From NCBI GenBank assembly GCA_963781775.1, contig CAWAHE010000011.1, positions 124,001 to 188,000 of the forward strand: a DNA stretch of 64,000 nucleotides, in the 5' to 3' direction. The translations under genes and the position numbers were made by a program. The stretch comes from CAVSRC01 sp963781775. Lineage in GTDB: Bacteria > Pseudomonadota > Alphaproteobacteria > Rhizobiales > Kaistiaceae. Below the pieces are notes generated by a model. It did not search any database, was not told the DNA's origin, and worked only from the letters and a program-made list of their open reading frames with translations. Of the stretch, positions 26,043-35,715 are shown one piece after another. Each line of letters begins with the position of its first letter. The first letter of the stretch is position 1.

Positions 26043-27023
26043 TCAGGACCCGGTGAGGTCGATCACGCCGGCGGCGCCTTCCTCGGTGCCGAAGGCGAGC
26101 AGATTGCCGCGCTCGTTCCAGGCCAGCGCCGACACCGGTCCGCCACCCGGGCGCCTCAACAGCGCCTCCTCGGCGTCGCCGAAACGCACCGCCAGCACCA
26201 TGCCGTCGCGATAGCCGACCGCCAGCATCTCCTCCTTCGGATGGCAGGCGACGCGCGTGACCGGCGCTTCGCGCGCACCGAGCTGGAGCGGCTGCCGGCC
26301 CATCGGACCGTCCTTGTAGTGGAAGGGCCACAGGATCGCGGCGTTCGCCCCCGACGAAGCGAGGAAGCGGCCCTTCGCCGACCATGACAGCGAGCGCGGC
26401 TTCGCCGGATAGCCGGTCATGCGCATGTCCTTGCCGTCATCGAGACGCCAGCCGTGGAGCGCGTTCTCCTGCATGGCAGTGACCACGTTGCGACCGTCGG
26501 GCGAGAAGGTGACGCCGATGTGCGCGCCCTTCCAGTCCAGCATAACCGGCTCGGCATCCGTGCCGACCCACCACAGCGTGACTCCATCGTAGCGGGCGAC
26601 GGCAAGGCGCAGTCCCTTGGGCGCGAACGCGAGGCCGCCGACCGCGCGCTGATGGTCGAACGTCCGCTCCCGTCCGTCGGCGAGCTTGACGAAGGCCTGA
26701 CGCCCCGCGGCGTAGGCGACGGCGCCGCCGGGACCGGCGGCAACCTGATCGATCCACTTGCGCGGCTGCTCGGCGATACGGGCAACCGCTCCACGCGCAT
26801 CGACCGCGGTGAGAAGTCCATCATCGCCGCCGGTGATCAGGGTCTTGCCATCGAGCGAGCGCACGGCCGACAGGATCGCACCGCCGTGCACCTTGGTCTC
26901 TTCGGCGGCCGGCCCGTCGACCCGGCGCACCGTGCCGTCGCCGAGGGCGAACGCCGCCGTCTCGCCAAGAAAGGCGGCCTCGACCACGAACGCGCCGAAC
27001 GGGAAATCCTGAATGGTGGGCAT
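26043..27023 (-). CDS. WD40-repeat protein
   Basis: 326-residue beta-propeller with about seven blades visible as repeated segments such as AILSAVRSLDGKTLITGGDD, VTRVACHPKEEMLAVGYRDG and VSALAWNERGNLLAFGTEEG. No signal peptide is seen, so it is presumably cytoplasmic. In Rhizobiales such a protein is often encoded next to a CobW-type zinc GTPase. Here CobW lies 1.7 kb away on the same strand, separated by a LysR gene and a small secreted-protein gene. Function unknown; a scaffold role in metal homeostasis is inference. Confidence 0.8.
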   Translation of the reverse strand: MPTIQDFPFGAFVVEAAFLGETAAFALGDGTVRRVDGPAAEETKVHGGAILSAVRSLDGKTLITGGDDGLLTAVDARGAVARIAEQPRKWIDQVAAGPGGAVAYAAGRQAFVKLADGRERTFDHQRAVGGLAFAPKGLRLAVARYDGVTLWWVGTDAEPVMLDWKGAHIGVTFSPDGRNVVTAMQENALHGWRLDDGKDMRMTGYPAKPRSLSWSAKGRFLASSGANAAILWPFHYKDGPMGRQPLQLGAREAPVTRVACHPKEEMLAVGYRDGMVLAVRFGDAEEALLRRPGGGPVSALAWNERGNLLAFGTEEGAAGVIDLTGS

Positions 27024-27206
27024 GCTTCACGTTTCAGTGACTGGAGGGAGCTGTCGTCGGTTGGCCGGCGCAAACCGGCGGTCCGCACATTCTTCGGCCA
27101 GACCGAAAAGGGCAACCACAAATCGATGGGTAATCGTTCGGGCCCCCTGTCTCCATTTCAGCGCGGTCAACGCCGGACCCTCCGGCACAACAGAAAGACG
27201 AACATC

Positions 27207-27509
27207 ATGTTTAGCATTCGCAAGATTGCCCCGCGCTCTGCACTTCTGGCAGGCGCCGCTTTGACGGCCCTCACGATCGTGGCGGCTCCGCTGTCCGCGT
27301 CGGCCGACGAGAGCCACTATGACGGCCAGCTGTGGAATGCCGAGATGGCCCGGGTTCAGCAGGGCGTGCAGCCCACAGCAGTCCTGGACGCCCGCACCCA
27401 GACGCAGTCGGTCCAGACCAGCCGGCCTGGCTTCAACTACGTCGCGCCGCCGACCGAGCCGGCCGGCACGCCCGTTCCGTCGTTTGTCGGCCCCACGCCG
27501 AACAACTAG
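27207..27509 (+). CDS. Small secreted protein, unknown function
   Basis: 100 residues from ATG 27207, preceded by AGAAAGACGAAC. The N-terminus is a clear signal peptide (MFSIRKIAPRSALLAGAALT, cleavage near LSASADESHYDG). The mature part is short and polar, with a Gln-rich segment (TQTQSVQTSRPGF) and a Pro-rich end (VAPPTEPAGTPVPSFVGP). No known domain is recognised. The in-frame extension upstream to 26454 is antisense to the WD40 gene and is not supported. Two stem-loops follow the stop, suggesting a discrete monocistronic transcript. Confidence 0.65.
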   Translation: MFSIRKIAPRSALLAGAALTALTIVAAPLSASADESHYDGQLWNAEMARVQQGVQPTAVLDARTQTQSVQTSRPGFNYVAPPTEPAGTPVPSFVGPTPNN

Positions 27510-27517
27510 GACGGTCG

Positions 27518-27586
27518 CAGTCCGTTGAATTGACCTCGGACTGACACGAGAGGAGCCGGAGGGCTGATGCCTTTCGGCCCCTCTCG
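27518..27586 (+). terminator. Two tandem stem-loops after the small secreted-protein gene
   Basis: CAGTCCG (27518-27524) pairs with CGGACTG (27537-27543). Immediately afterwards CGAGAGG (27547-27553) pairs with CCTCTCG (27580-27586), with an inner GCCG/CGGC stem and a loop near TGAT. No T-run follows, so this may be a stabilising 3' end rather than a classical terminator. Confidence 0.5.
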
Positions 27587-27660
27587 TCTAACGCAAGGAA
27601 ATAAAGGCGTCCTGCCCGATCAGAGCGAATGCGGCCAAGTCGATTGAGCCCGCAATGGCC

Positions 27661-28620
27661 TCAACACACCGTCACGACACTCGCGTTGTTGGCATCATCC
27701 GCCAGCGGCGTTGGGACACCGTCGGCGCCGAGATTGCCGCGCATGAAATCGATGAAGGCGCGCAGCACCGGAGGCCGTTGCCGAGTGCTGGAATGGTACA
27801 GGTAGAAACCCGGAAGGATGGGGGCCCAATCATCGAGGATTGTGACCAGCCGCCCATCGACCAGAAACTTCGCGACAGCCTGACGCGGCAATTGCACGAC
27901 GCCGACGCCGTCAAGGGCGGCGCGCACAGCCAGCACGATGTCATTGACGATCAGCGGACCCAATGTGGCGACCTCGATCCGCTCACCGTCGCGTTCGTAG
28001 AGCGCCCGAGGGACCGAGCCATCCCACGGCATGCGAAAGCGGATCGACGACAGGCCGGCGACATCGCTCGGATGCGACGCGCCACCCGACTGTTCGAGAT
28101 AAGTCGGCGACGCCACCGTGACGAGACGGAATTCGTCCGTAAGGCGGATCGCGACCATATCCATCTCGACCAGTGTGCCGCCATGGATTCCCGCGTCGAA
28201 ACGACCGCTGACGATATCGGTGTTGGTGTCGTCGACCACGACTTCCAGGCTGATATCCGGATATTGTCTGATGAAGCGCCCGACCAGCGGAGCGACCAGC
28301 ATCATGGCTGGAAAACGCCCAATCTTGAGACGGAGCGTACCGATCGGCGATTCGCGGAACGTGCTCACCACCTGAATCGCGTCATCGACGCTGGCGAGCG
28401 CCGGTTGCAGACGCGTCAGCAACTCCTCGCCGGCCTCGGTTACCGAAACGCTCCGCGTCGTCCGATTGAGCAGCCGGACGCCGATCTTGTCTTCCAGCGT
28501 GCGGATCGTCTGGCTGACGGTTGCGGCCGAAACGCCGAGATCGGCTGCCGCCTTACTGAAACTGAGCAATCTGGCCACTGCTTCGAAAGTGGTCAGTTCA
28601 ACGAATTCTTGACCGCGCAT
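27661..28620 (-). CDS. LysR-family transcriptional regulator
   Basis: 319 residues. The N-terminal winged helix contains FEAVARLLSFSKAAADLGVS and TVSQTIRTLEDKIGVRLLNR, the standard LysR signature. The effector domain starts after residue 90 (TLRLKIGRF) and has the usual alpha/beta pattern. The co-inducer and targets are unknown. It is transcribed on its own, between the small secreted-protein gene and cobW, with no divergent partner close to its promoter. Confidence 0.9.
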   Translation of the reverse strand: MRGQEFVELTTFEAVARLLSFSKAAADLGVSAATVSQTIRTLEDKIGVRLLNRTTRSVSVTEAGEELLTRLQPALASVDDAIQVVSTFRESPIGTLRLKIGRFPAMMLVAPLVGRFIRQYPDISLEVVVDDTNTDIVSGRFDAGIHGGTLVEMDMVAIRLTDEFRLVTVASPTYLEQSGGASHPSDVAGLSSIRFRMPWDGSVPRALYERDGERIEVATLGPLIVNDIVLAVRAALDGVGVVQLPRQAVAKFLVDGRLVTILDDWAPILPGFYLYHSSTRQRPPVLRAFIDFMRGNLGADGVPTPLADDANNASVVTVC

Positions 28621-28722
28621 TGTTCACCCCGAACTCAACCGTTCGATCAAAGTAGGCGGCGAAGGGCGCGGTTCAAGGATACAAAATTGCCACGCTACCC
28701 GACTTACCCGGTTAACTAAGGG

Positions 28723-29760
28723 TTACGTGGCCATGCAGGCTTCGAAGCCGGCGCGCAGCGCCGCTTCGTCGAGCTTGCGGCCGATGAACACCAGCCGGCT
28801 CTCGCGCGCCTCGCCATCCTTCCAGGCGCGCTGGTGGTTGCCCTCGACGATCATGTGGACGCCCTGCACGACGTAGCGCTCCGGGTCGTCCTTGAACGAC
28901 AGGATGCCCTTGAGACGAAGGATATCGGGCCCCTGCTCCTGGGTGGTGCGCTCGATCCACGGAAACAGCCGGCGCGGATCGAGTGTGCCGCCGCGCAGCG
29001 ACACGCTGTTCACGCCAGACGCTTCGATGTCGTGGTGATGGTGGTGATGCTCGTGATCGTGGTCATGGTCGTGGTCATGGTCATGATCATCGTGGTCATG
29101 GTCGTGATCGTGACCGTCGAGGAATTCCGGATCGAGCGACAGGATACGGTCGAGATCGAAAGCGCCGCGGTCGAGGACACGGTCGAGCGGGATGGCGCAG
29201 CGCTCGGTGCAGTGAATGATCGCATGCGGGTTCATCGCGCGGATCGCCCGCTCGACGGCGGCGAGTTCCTCCGGCGTCACCAGATCGGTTTTGTTGAGCA
29301 GGATCACGTCGGCAAAGCCGATCTGCTCCTGCGCTTCCTGACTGGTGGCGAGGCTTTCGGTCAGGTGCTTGGCGTCGGCGACAGTCACCACGGCATCGAG
29401 TTTGGCTCTGGCCTTGACGTCGTCGTCCATGAAGAACGTCTGCGCCACCGGCGCCGGATCGGCGAGGCCGGTGGTCTCGACGAGAATGCCGTCGAAGCCG
29501 CCCGGGCGCTTCACCAGACCCTCGACCACGCGGATGAGGTCGCCGCGCACGGTGCAACACACGCAGCCATTGTTCATCTCGAAGACTTCCTCGTCGCTCT
29601 CGACGATGAGGTCGTTATCGATGCCGATCTCGCCGAATTCATTGACGATGACGGCGTACTTCTTGCCGTGGTTCTCCGACAGGATTCGGTTGAGGAGCGT
29701 GGTCTTTCCGGCGCCGAGATAGCCGGTCAGCACGGTCACGGGAATCTGGGTTTCAGGCAT
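28723..29760 (-). CDS. CobW/COG0523-family GTPase with long His-Asp metal-binding insert
   Basis: G3E GTPase, probably a zinc metallochaperone; 345 residues. Walker A is LTGYLGAGKTTLLNRIL, the metal-binding CxCC is in NNGCVCCTVRGDL, the conserved NEFGEIGIDN and the guanine-specificity LLNKTDLV follow, and the CobW C-terminal domain starts near residue 250. Between them is a stretch of about 30 residues made almost only of His and Asp (about 217-246). This is a likely metal buffer. ATG 29760 is preceded by GGAG; the upstream GTG 29772 is less likely. The COG0523 family also includes nitrile hydratase activators and CobW itself, but no such genes are nearby. Confidence 0.9.
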   Translation of the reverse strand: MPETQIPVTVLTGYLGAGKTTLLNRILSENHGKKYAVIVNEFGEIGIDNDLIVESDEEVFEMNNGCVCCTVRGDLIRVVEGLVKRPGGFDGILVETTGLADPAPVAQTFFMDDDVKARAKLDAVVTVADAKHLTESLATSQEAQEQIGFADVILLNKTDLVTPEELAAVERAIRAMNPHAIIHCTERCAIPLDRVLDRGAFDLDRILSLDPEFLDGHDHDHDHDDHDHDHDHDHDHEHHHHHHDIEASGVNSVSLRGGTLDPRRLFPWIERTTQEQGPDILRLKGILSFKDDPERYVVQGVHMIVEGNHQRAWKDGEARESRLVFIGRKLDEAALRAGFEACMAT

Positions 29761-30043
29761 GGGTTTCTCCACGGCGGGTCAAGGCCGCCGGAAAGGGATG
29801 TCGGGGTCGCCGGCTGATATAGGGGATCGCCGACGGGAATGCACGTGCCGGCAGGAGTTCGTTAGCCCTCTCCGTTTTCCCTACGGGCCGGTAAAGCGAA
29901 ACCACGATTTTCGGGCCAGCGAATTAATCAGCCAGGACCGCAACGCGAACGAAGGACGTCCAAAATGGCGCTGCGGCGTCTCGACGGATGCGCGGCCGGC
30001 GCGCCTCCCCGCCTTGCGCGTGAACACGCTCGCGCACGACCAC

Positions 30044-30574
30044 TCAGGCGGGCGGCGGTTCCTTAAGCAGGTCTTCCAGATCGAGCCACTCGGTCTTCAT
30101 CGCCAGTGAACCATCCGCGTTCATCGGCCACTGGTCGCGCGGCCGGTCCCAATAGAGTTCGACACCGTTCTCGTCGGGGTCGCGCAGGTAAAGCGCCTGA
30201 GAAACCCCGTGATCGCTGGCGCCATCGAGCGGCACCCCGGCGCGGATCAAGCGGCGGAGCGCATCGGCGAGTGCCGCGCGGGTCGGATAGAGGATGGCCG
30301 TGTGATAGAGGCCGGTCGTGCCGCGCGCCGGCGGCGAACCGCCTTTGCTCTCCCACGTGTTGACCCCGAAATGATGATGATAGCCGCCGGCCGAGAAGAA
30401 CGCGGCCTGCGTGCCGTAGCGGGCGGTCAGCTGGAAGCCGAGCACGCCGCAATAGAATGCCAGCGAACGCTCGATATCGGCGACCTTGAGATGGACATGG
30501 CCGATGCGGACGCCCGGGTCGATCGGCTTCACGCCGGCGACGGCCGGCTTCTCGGCAAGATTGGTGTCGGACAT
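30044..30574 (-). CDS. VOC-family (glyoxalase/catechol 2,3-dioxygenase-like) protein
   Basis: 176 residues with two vicinal-oxygen-chelate modules. Metal ligands are visible in IGHVHLKVADIERSLAFY (His), GLYHTAILYPTR (His) and ENGVELYWDRP (Glu), matching the CatE-like extradiol type. The second-module GLYHTAI and the RDPDENGVELYWD ending are typical of one-half of a 2,3-dioxygenase-like protein. A plausible role is ring cleavage or lyase chemistry, but the substrate is not inferable. It is monocistronic, facing away from the hydrolase-TetR operon. Confidence 0.83.
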   Translation of the reverse strand: MSDTNLAEKPAVAGVKPIDPGVRIGHVHLKVADIERSLAFYCGVLGFQLTARYGTQAAFFSAGGYHHHFGVNTWESKGGSPPARGTTGLYHTAILYPTRAALADALRRLIRAGVPLDGASDHGVSQALYLRDPDENGVELYWDRPRDQWPMNADGSLAMKTEWLDLEDLLKEPPPA

Positions 30575-30722
30575 GGCGTCCCTCCGAAATCCTGAACCGT
30601 GAATATAGGGACGTCTCGCGTCGGCGCCATCGAGACAATCCCGAATTCTTCAGGCGGCTTGCGTTCCGCAACCCTTCCCTCCCCCGTTCTGAGCACGATA
30701 TCGGGGGAACGAACGACAGCCC

Positions 30723-30760
30723 TTGACATCGATGGCTACGATCAATAGCTTATTAGCTAT
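30723..30760 (+). promoter_or_regulatory. Promoter and operator of the hydrolase-TetR operon
   Basis: TTGACA (30723-30728) serves as -35. The -10 would be at 30746-30751, 17 nt away. This overlaps the inverted repeat ATAGCT (30745-30750), TATT, AGCTAT (30755-30760), flanked by GATC on both sides. The repeat is a plausible site for the TetR protein encoded second in the operon. Confidence 0.55.
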
Positions 30761-30782
30761 GATCCATATCAAGGAGGGTCTC

Positions 30783-31670
30783 ATGCCCCGCACCGCTTTC
30801 GCCATCCCCACCGCAGCCGCGCCCATCATGCAATCCGTTGCGGCGCCGCGTGCTTCCGCCCGGTTTCTCGACCGGCCGAACGGCCGCATCGCCTACGACG
30901 ACAGCGGCTCCGGCCCGCTGGTGATCATGGCGCCGGGTTTTGGGGACACGAAGGAGGAGTACCGCTTCCTCGCGCCGAAGCTCGTCGCCGCCGGCTATCG
31001 CGCGGTCGCCATGGACCTGCGCGGTCACGGCAAATCATCGACGGGTTGGGACGATCACACCTGCGCGGCAATGGGCCGCGACATGCTGGCCCTGATCGAA
31101 CACCTGGATGCCGGGCCGGCGATTGTCATCGGCACGTCGATTTCGGCGGGCTCCGCCGCATGGGCGGCAGCCGAATCGCCCGCGGCGATCGCGGGGCTTG
31201 TCCTGATCGGACCGTTCGCCCGCAACGTGCCGATCGCCTGGTGGAAGGCGGCGCTGTTCAAGACGATCATGCACACGATGTTCACCGGCCCGTGGGCGCC
31301 AGCCGCCTGGGGCGCGTATTACGCCTCGCTCTATCCGTCGGCCAAGCCCGCCGATTTCGACCCTTACAAATCGTCGCTGGTCGCCAACCTGAAGGAGCCC
31401 GGCCGCATGGCCGCACTTCAGGCGATGATGCGCGTCGATCGCTCCGACGTGGAGCCGCGACTCGGCGATGTCCGCGCCCCGACGCTCGTGGTCATGGGAA
31501 GCAAAGACCCGGACTTCGACAGCCCGGCGGCGGAAGCCGAAACTCTGGCCGGACTGCTCCACGGCAGCGTCGCCATGATTGACGGCGCCGGACACTATCC
31601 GCACGCCGAGATGCCCGACAAGACGGCGCCGGTCATCGTCGACTTCCTCGCCGCCACGGCGAAACGCTGA
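30783..31670 (+). CDS. Alpha/beta-fold hydrolase
   Basis: 295 residues; ATG 30783 follows a perfect AAGGAGG. The fold is recognisable from GPLVIMAPGFGDTKEEYR (oxyanion strand), AVAMDLRGHGKSSTGWDD and the nucleophile elbow VIGTSISAGSAAWAA (Ser of GTSISAG). Acid and His are in VVMGSKDPDFD and IDGAGHYPHAEMP. The family spans esterases, haloperoxidases and C-C hydrolases, and the substrate is unknown. The stop overlaps the tetR start (TGATG), and the promoter carries a likely TetR operator, so the regulator probably controls this enzyme. Confidence 0.85.
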   Translation: MPRTAFAIPTAAAPIMQSVAAPRASARFLDRPNGRIAYDDSGSGPLVIMAPGFGDTKEEYRFLAPKLVAAGYRAVAMDLRGHGKSSTGWDDHTCAAMGRDMLALIEHLDAGPAIVIGTSISAGSAAWAAAESPAAIAGLVLIGPFARNVPIAWWKAALFKTIMHTMFTGPWAPAAWGAYYASLYPSAKPADFDPYKSSLVANLKEPGRMAALQAMMRVDRSDVEPRLGDVRAPTLVVMGSKDPDFDSPAAEAETLAGLLHGSVAMIDGAGHYPHAEMPDKTAPVIVDFLAATAKR

Positions 31671-32248
31671 TGCCGCGCGCCGGACTGACGACGGACGCGG
31701 TTCTCGACGCGGCCTCCGACCTTGCCGACAAGGAAGGGCTGGCCAATGTCACACTGGCGGCCCTCGCCACCCGCTTGGGCGTGCGTCCGCCCTCGCTCTA
31801 CAAGCATGTCGATGGCCTCGACGCGATCCACCGTGGATTGGCGGTCCGGGGCCTGCGCGAAGCGGTCGCGCGCTGCCAACGCGCCACGGTCGGCAAGGCC
31901 CGCGACGAGGCGCTGTTCGCCTTCGCCCACGCCTATTGGCAATTCGCCCGCGACAGACCCGGCCTCTACGCCGCCTCGGTGCGCGCCGCCAAACCCGGCG
32001 AGAACGACATCGCCGCCGCCGGGGAAGCGCTGATCGGCATCGTGCTGTCGGTGCTCGCCGGCTATGGCGTCACCGGCGACGACGCGCTCCACGCGACGCG
32101 GGGCTTGCGCGCCATCGTCCACGGCTTCGTCTCGCTCGACGCCATGGGCGGCTTCCGGCTGAAGCTCGACCTCGATGAAAGCCTTGACCGCTTGCTGACG
32201 GCCTTCACCAGAGACCTCGCCACGCGCGGTGCGGCGGTCGCCGCCTAG
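31670..32248 (+). CDS. TetR-family regulator (WHG-domain type)
   Basis: 192 residues. The helix-turn-helix is in VTLAALATRLGVRPPSLYKH, with the typical LYKHVDGLDAIHRGL following helix. The C-terminal part (ALHATRGLRAIVHGFVSLDA) is the TetR_C WHG-type ligand domain. It is translationally coupled to the hydrolase gene (1-nt overlap) and likely represses the operon through the repeat at 30745-30760. Confidence 0.9.
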   Translation: MPRAGLTTDAVLDAASDLADKEGLANVTLAALATRLGVRPPSLYKHVDGLDAIHRGLAVRGLREAVARCQRATVGKARDEALFAFAHAYWQFARDRPGLYAASVRAAKPGENDIAAAGEALIGIVLSVLAGYGVTGDDALHATRGLRAIVHGFVSLDAMGGFRLKLDLDESLDRLLTAFTRDLATRGAAVAA

Positions 32249-32261
32249 CCAGGACGTACTC

Positions 32262-32762
32262 ATGTTGATCCGCGACGAGACATCATCGGATGAAGCGGCG
32301 ATCCGCCGGCTCATCGCAGACGCCTTCCGCGACAAGTCGTTCAGCCATCAGACGGAGCATTTCATCGTCGACGCGCTTCGCCGGATGGACGCGTTGTCCC
32401 TGTCGCTGGTCGCGGAAGAAGCCGGAGGTGTGGTCGGCCACGTCGCCTTCTCGCCGATCGCGATCAATGGGCAGCCCACCGATTGGTTTGCGCTCGGGCC
32501 GGTGGCCGTGGCGCCTGACCGCCAGCGAGCCGGCATCGGTTCGGCGCTGATCCGGGAAGGGCTGGCGCGGCTTCACCCGCTCGCTGCCGGTGGATGCGTG
32601 GTCCTCGGCAATCCGGCGTACTACGAGCGGTTCGGGTTCCGCAGCAGTCCGCGCCTGACCTATGACGGCGCGCCGGCGCGAGACTTCATGGTCATGGCCT
32701 TCGGCGACTCGATTCCGACGGGGAAGATCGCCTTTCATCCGGCGTTCGATGTAACTGGCTGA
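32262..32762 (+). CDS. GNAT-family N-acetyltransferase (YhbS-like)
   Basis: 166 residues; ATG 32262 is chosen because the family N-terminus MLIRDETSSDEAAIRRLI begins there. Motif A is ALGPVAVAPDRQRAGIGSAL, followed by VVLGNPAYYERFGFRSS. It starts 13 nt after tetR and may be the third gene of that operon. Its stop directly abuts the stop of the convergent ABC ATPase gene. Substrate unknown. Confidence 0.87.
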   Translation: MLIRDETSSDEAAIRRLIADAFRDKSFSHQTEHFIVDALRRMDALSLSLVAEEAGGVVGHVAFSPIAINGQPTDWFALGPVAVAPDRQRAGIGSALIREGLARLHPLAAGGCVVLGNPAYYERFGFRSSPRLTYDGAPARDFMVMAFGDSIPTGKIAFHPAFDVTG

Positions 32763-33784
<1,022 letters not shown>

Positions 33785-33788
<4 letters not shown>

Positions 33789-34789
33789 GCGACCACCTCC
33801 GCAAGCGGGCCCGGATGGCCGACCGGACGGCCCTGGGCAAGCGGATAGTGGCAAAGGGCAAAGCCCTTTTCCGCGCTCTGCCGCGGCGGCACGAATTCGA
33901 TGCAGCGCGCCGTCGCGAAGCGGCAGCGCGGCGAAAACAGGCAACCCGTCGGCCGGTCGAACAGGCCGGGGACGACGCCGCCGATCGACGGCAGCTTGCG
34001 GCCGACCGCGCGCTCGGGCAGCGAGGACAGTAGCGCCGACGTGTATGGATGATGCGGATCGGCGAAGAGAGCGCCGACATTCTGCTCCTCGACCTTCTGG
34101 CCGGCGTAGAACACCGCCACCCGCTCGGCGGTCTCGGCAACCACGCCCATGTCGTGGGTGATCAGCACCAGCGCCATGCCGATCTCCTTCTGCAAGTCGA
34201 GAAGAAGATCGAGGATCTGCGCCTGGATGGTGACGTCGAGCGCGGTAGTCGGCTCGTCGGCGATCACAAGCTTCGGGTTGCAGGCAAGCGCCATGGCGAT
34301 CATCACGCGCTGGTTCATGCCGCCCGACAGCAGATGCGGGAAAGCCGAGAGGCGCCGCTCCGGATCGGAAATGCCGACCGCGCCCAACAGCTCGATCGTC
34401 CGTTGACGCCGTTCGGCCTTGTTGAGGCCGAGATGGACCTTGAGCGCCTCGCCGATCTGGAATCCAACGGTGAAACACGGATTGAGGCTCGACATTGGCT
34501 CCTGGAAGATCATCGCCATGTCTTTGCCGACGATGGTGCGCCGCCGCTTCGGCGAAAGGCCCAGGAGGTTGTTGCCGTCGAAAGCGAGGCGGTCGGCGGC
34601 GACCGTCGCCGTCCATGGCAGGAGGCCCATGACAGCCAGCATCGCCACCGACTTGCCAGAGCCCGACTCGCCGACGATCGCCTGCACTTCGCCGGCCTCG
34701 ACATTGAGCGAAATGCCGTCCACCGCCCGGAACGCGCCGTGCGCGGTGGCGAAATCGACCGACAGGTTCTCGATTTCGAGGAGCGGCAT
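33785..34789 (-). CDS. Peptide-type ABC transporter ATPase (DppD/OppD-like)
   Basis: First ATPase of the importer, 334 residues from ATG 34789. Walker A is IVGESGSGKSVAMLAV, Q-loop IFQEPMSSLNPC, signature LLSGGMNQRVMIAMAL, Walker B LVIADEPTTALDVT. The C-terminus has GCLFSPRCRFATARC and the oligopeptide-transport domain. It sits 2 nt downstream of dppC and overlaps the next ATPase by 4 nt, so the operon is tightly coupled. Confidence 0.9.
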
Positions 34790-34791
34790 CG

Positions 34792-35715
34792 TCAGCTCCG
34801 CCTCAGTTTCGGGTCGAGAGCGTCGCGCAGTCCGTCGCCGATCAGATTGATGGCAAGCACCGTGATCAGGATGGCGAGACCGGGGAACGTCACCACCCAC
34901 CACGCCCGCAGGATGAATTCGCGCGCCTCGGCGAGCATCGTGCCCCACTCCGGCGTCGGCGGCTGGGCGCCCAGCCCCAGAAAGCCGAGCGCCGCCGCGT
35001 CAAGGATCGCGTTGGAGAAGGACAGCGTCGCCTGGACGATCAGCGGAGCCAGACAATTCGGCAGTATGGTGACCAGCATCAAGCGCAGCGGACTGGCGCC
35101 GATCAGCCGGGTTGCCGTTACATAGTCCTTGCTCCGCTCGGTGATAACCGCCGCTCGCGTCAGGCGCACGAAATGCGGCTGATAAGAGATCGCGATTGCG
35201 ATCATCGCGTTAAACAAGCCGGGGCCGAGGATCACCACCAGGACCAGCGCAAGCAGCAGTGAAGGTAGCGCCAGAACGATGTCCATCAGGCGCATGATGA
35301 TCGTCTCGGTCCAGCCCCGGAAGTAGCCGGCGATCAACCCGATGACGATGCCGCCGGCAAGCGCGATCGCGACGACGAAGATGCCGATGAACAGGGAGAA
35401 ACGTGCGCCGAAGATGAGCCGAGAGAGGATGTCGCGACCGACCGGATCGGTGCCAAGCAGGAATTCAGGATGGTCGCCGCCAGCCCATGGCGGCGGCACC
35501 AGCAACGCGTCGCGGAACTGGTCGGACGGGCCGAACGGCGCGATCAGCGGCGCGAAGATCGCCATCAGGACCAGAAGGACGAGGACAACCAGCCCAAGGA
35601 CCGCGCCGCGATTTTCGCGGAAATAGAACCAGAACTCAGTCAGCGCGGCCCGCTGTATGCTGGTCTGCGCAGCAATCGGCTCGGCCTCGTGTTCGGTTTC
35701 GCTAACGTCAGCCAT
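34792..35715 (-). CDS. Peptide-type ABC permease (DppC-like)
   Basis: Inner-membrane permease, 307 residues, with an N-terminal OppC segment (ENRGAVLGLVVLVLLVLMAI) and the LGTDPVGRDILSRLIFGAR motif that marks DppC. The EAA loop is near YVTATRLIGASPLRLMLVT. Six transmembrane segments are expected. It overlaps dppB by 8 nt. Confidence 0.92.
   Translation of the reverse strand: MADVSETEHEAEPIAAQTSIQRAALTEFWFYFRENRGAVLGLVVLVLLVLMAIFAPLIAPFGPSDQFRDALLVPPPWAGGDHPEFLLGTDPVGRDILSRLIFGARFSLFIGIFVVAIALAGGIVIGLIAGYFRGWTETIIMRLMDIVLALPSLLLALVLVVILGPGLFNAMIAIAISYQPHFVRLTRAAVITERSKDYVTATRLIGASPLRLMLVTILPNCLAPLIVQATLSFSNAILDAAALGFLGLGAQPPTPEWGTMLAEAREFILRAWWVVTFPGLAILITVLAINLIGDGLRDALDPKLRRS

Noticed and set aside
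26454..27206. Upstream in-frame extension of the small secreted-protein gene to about 350 codons
   Set aside because: It is antisense to the WD40 gene and would bury the signal peptide; ATG 27207 is preceded by a ribosome-binding site.
29030..29120. Tandem CAT/GAC-type repeat that could look like a satellite or CRISPR-like array
   Set aside because: It is the coding sequence of the His-Asp loop of the CobW GTPase; no spacers or repeat-unit structure are present.
29761..30043. Possible small plus-strand gene between cobW and the VOC gene
   Set aside because: The only open frame has a poor start, no recognisable domain and shadow-like composition. No clear Zur box was found either.
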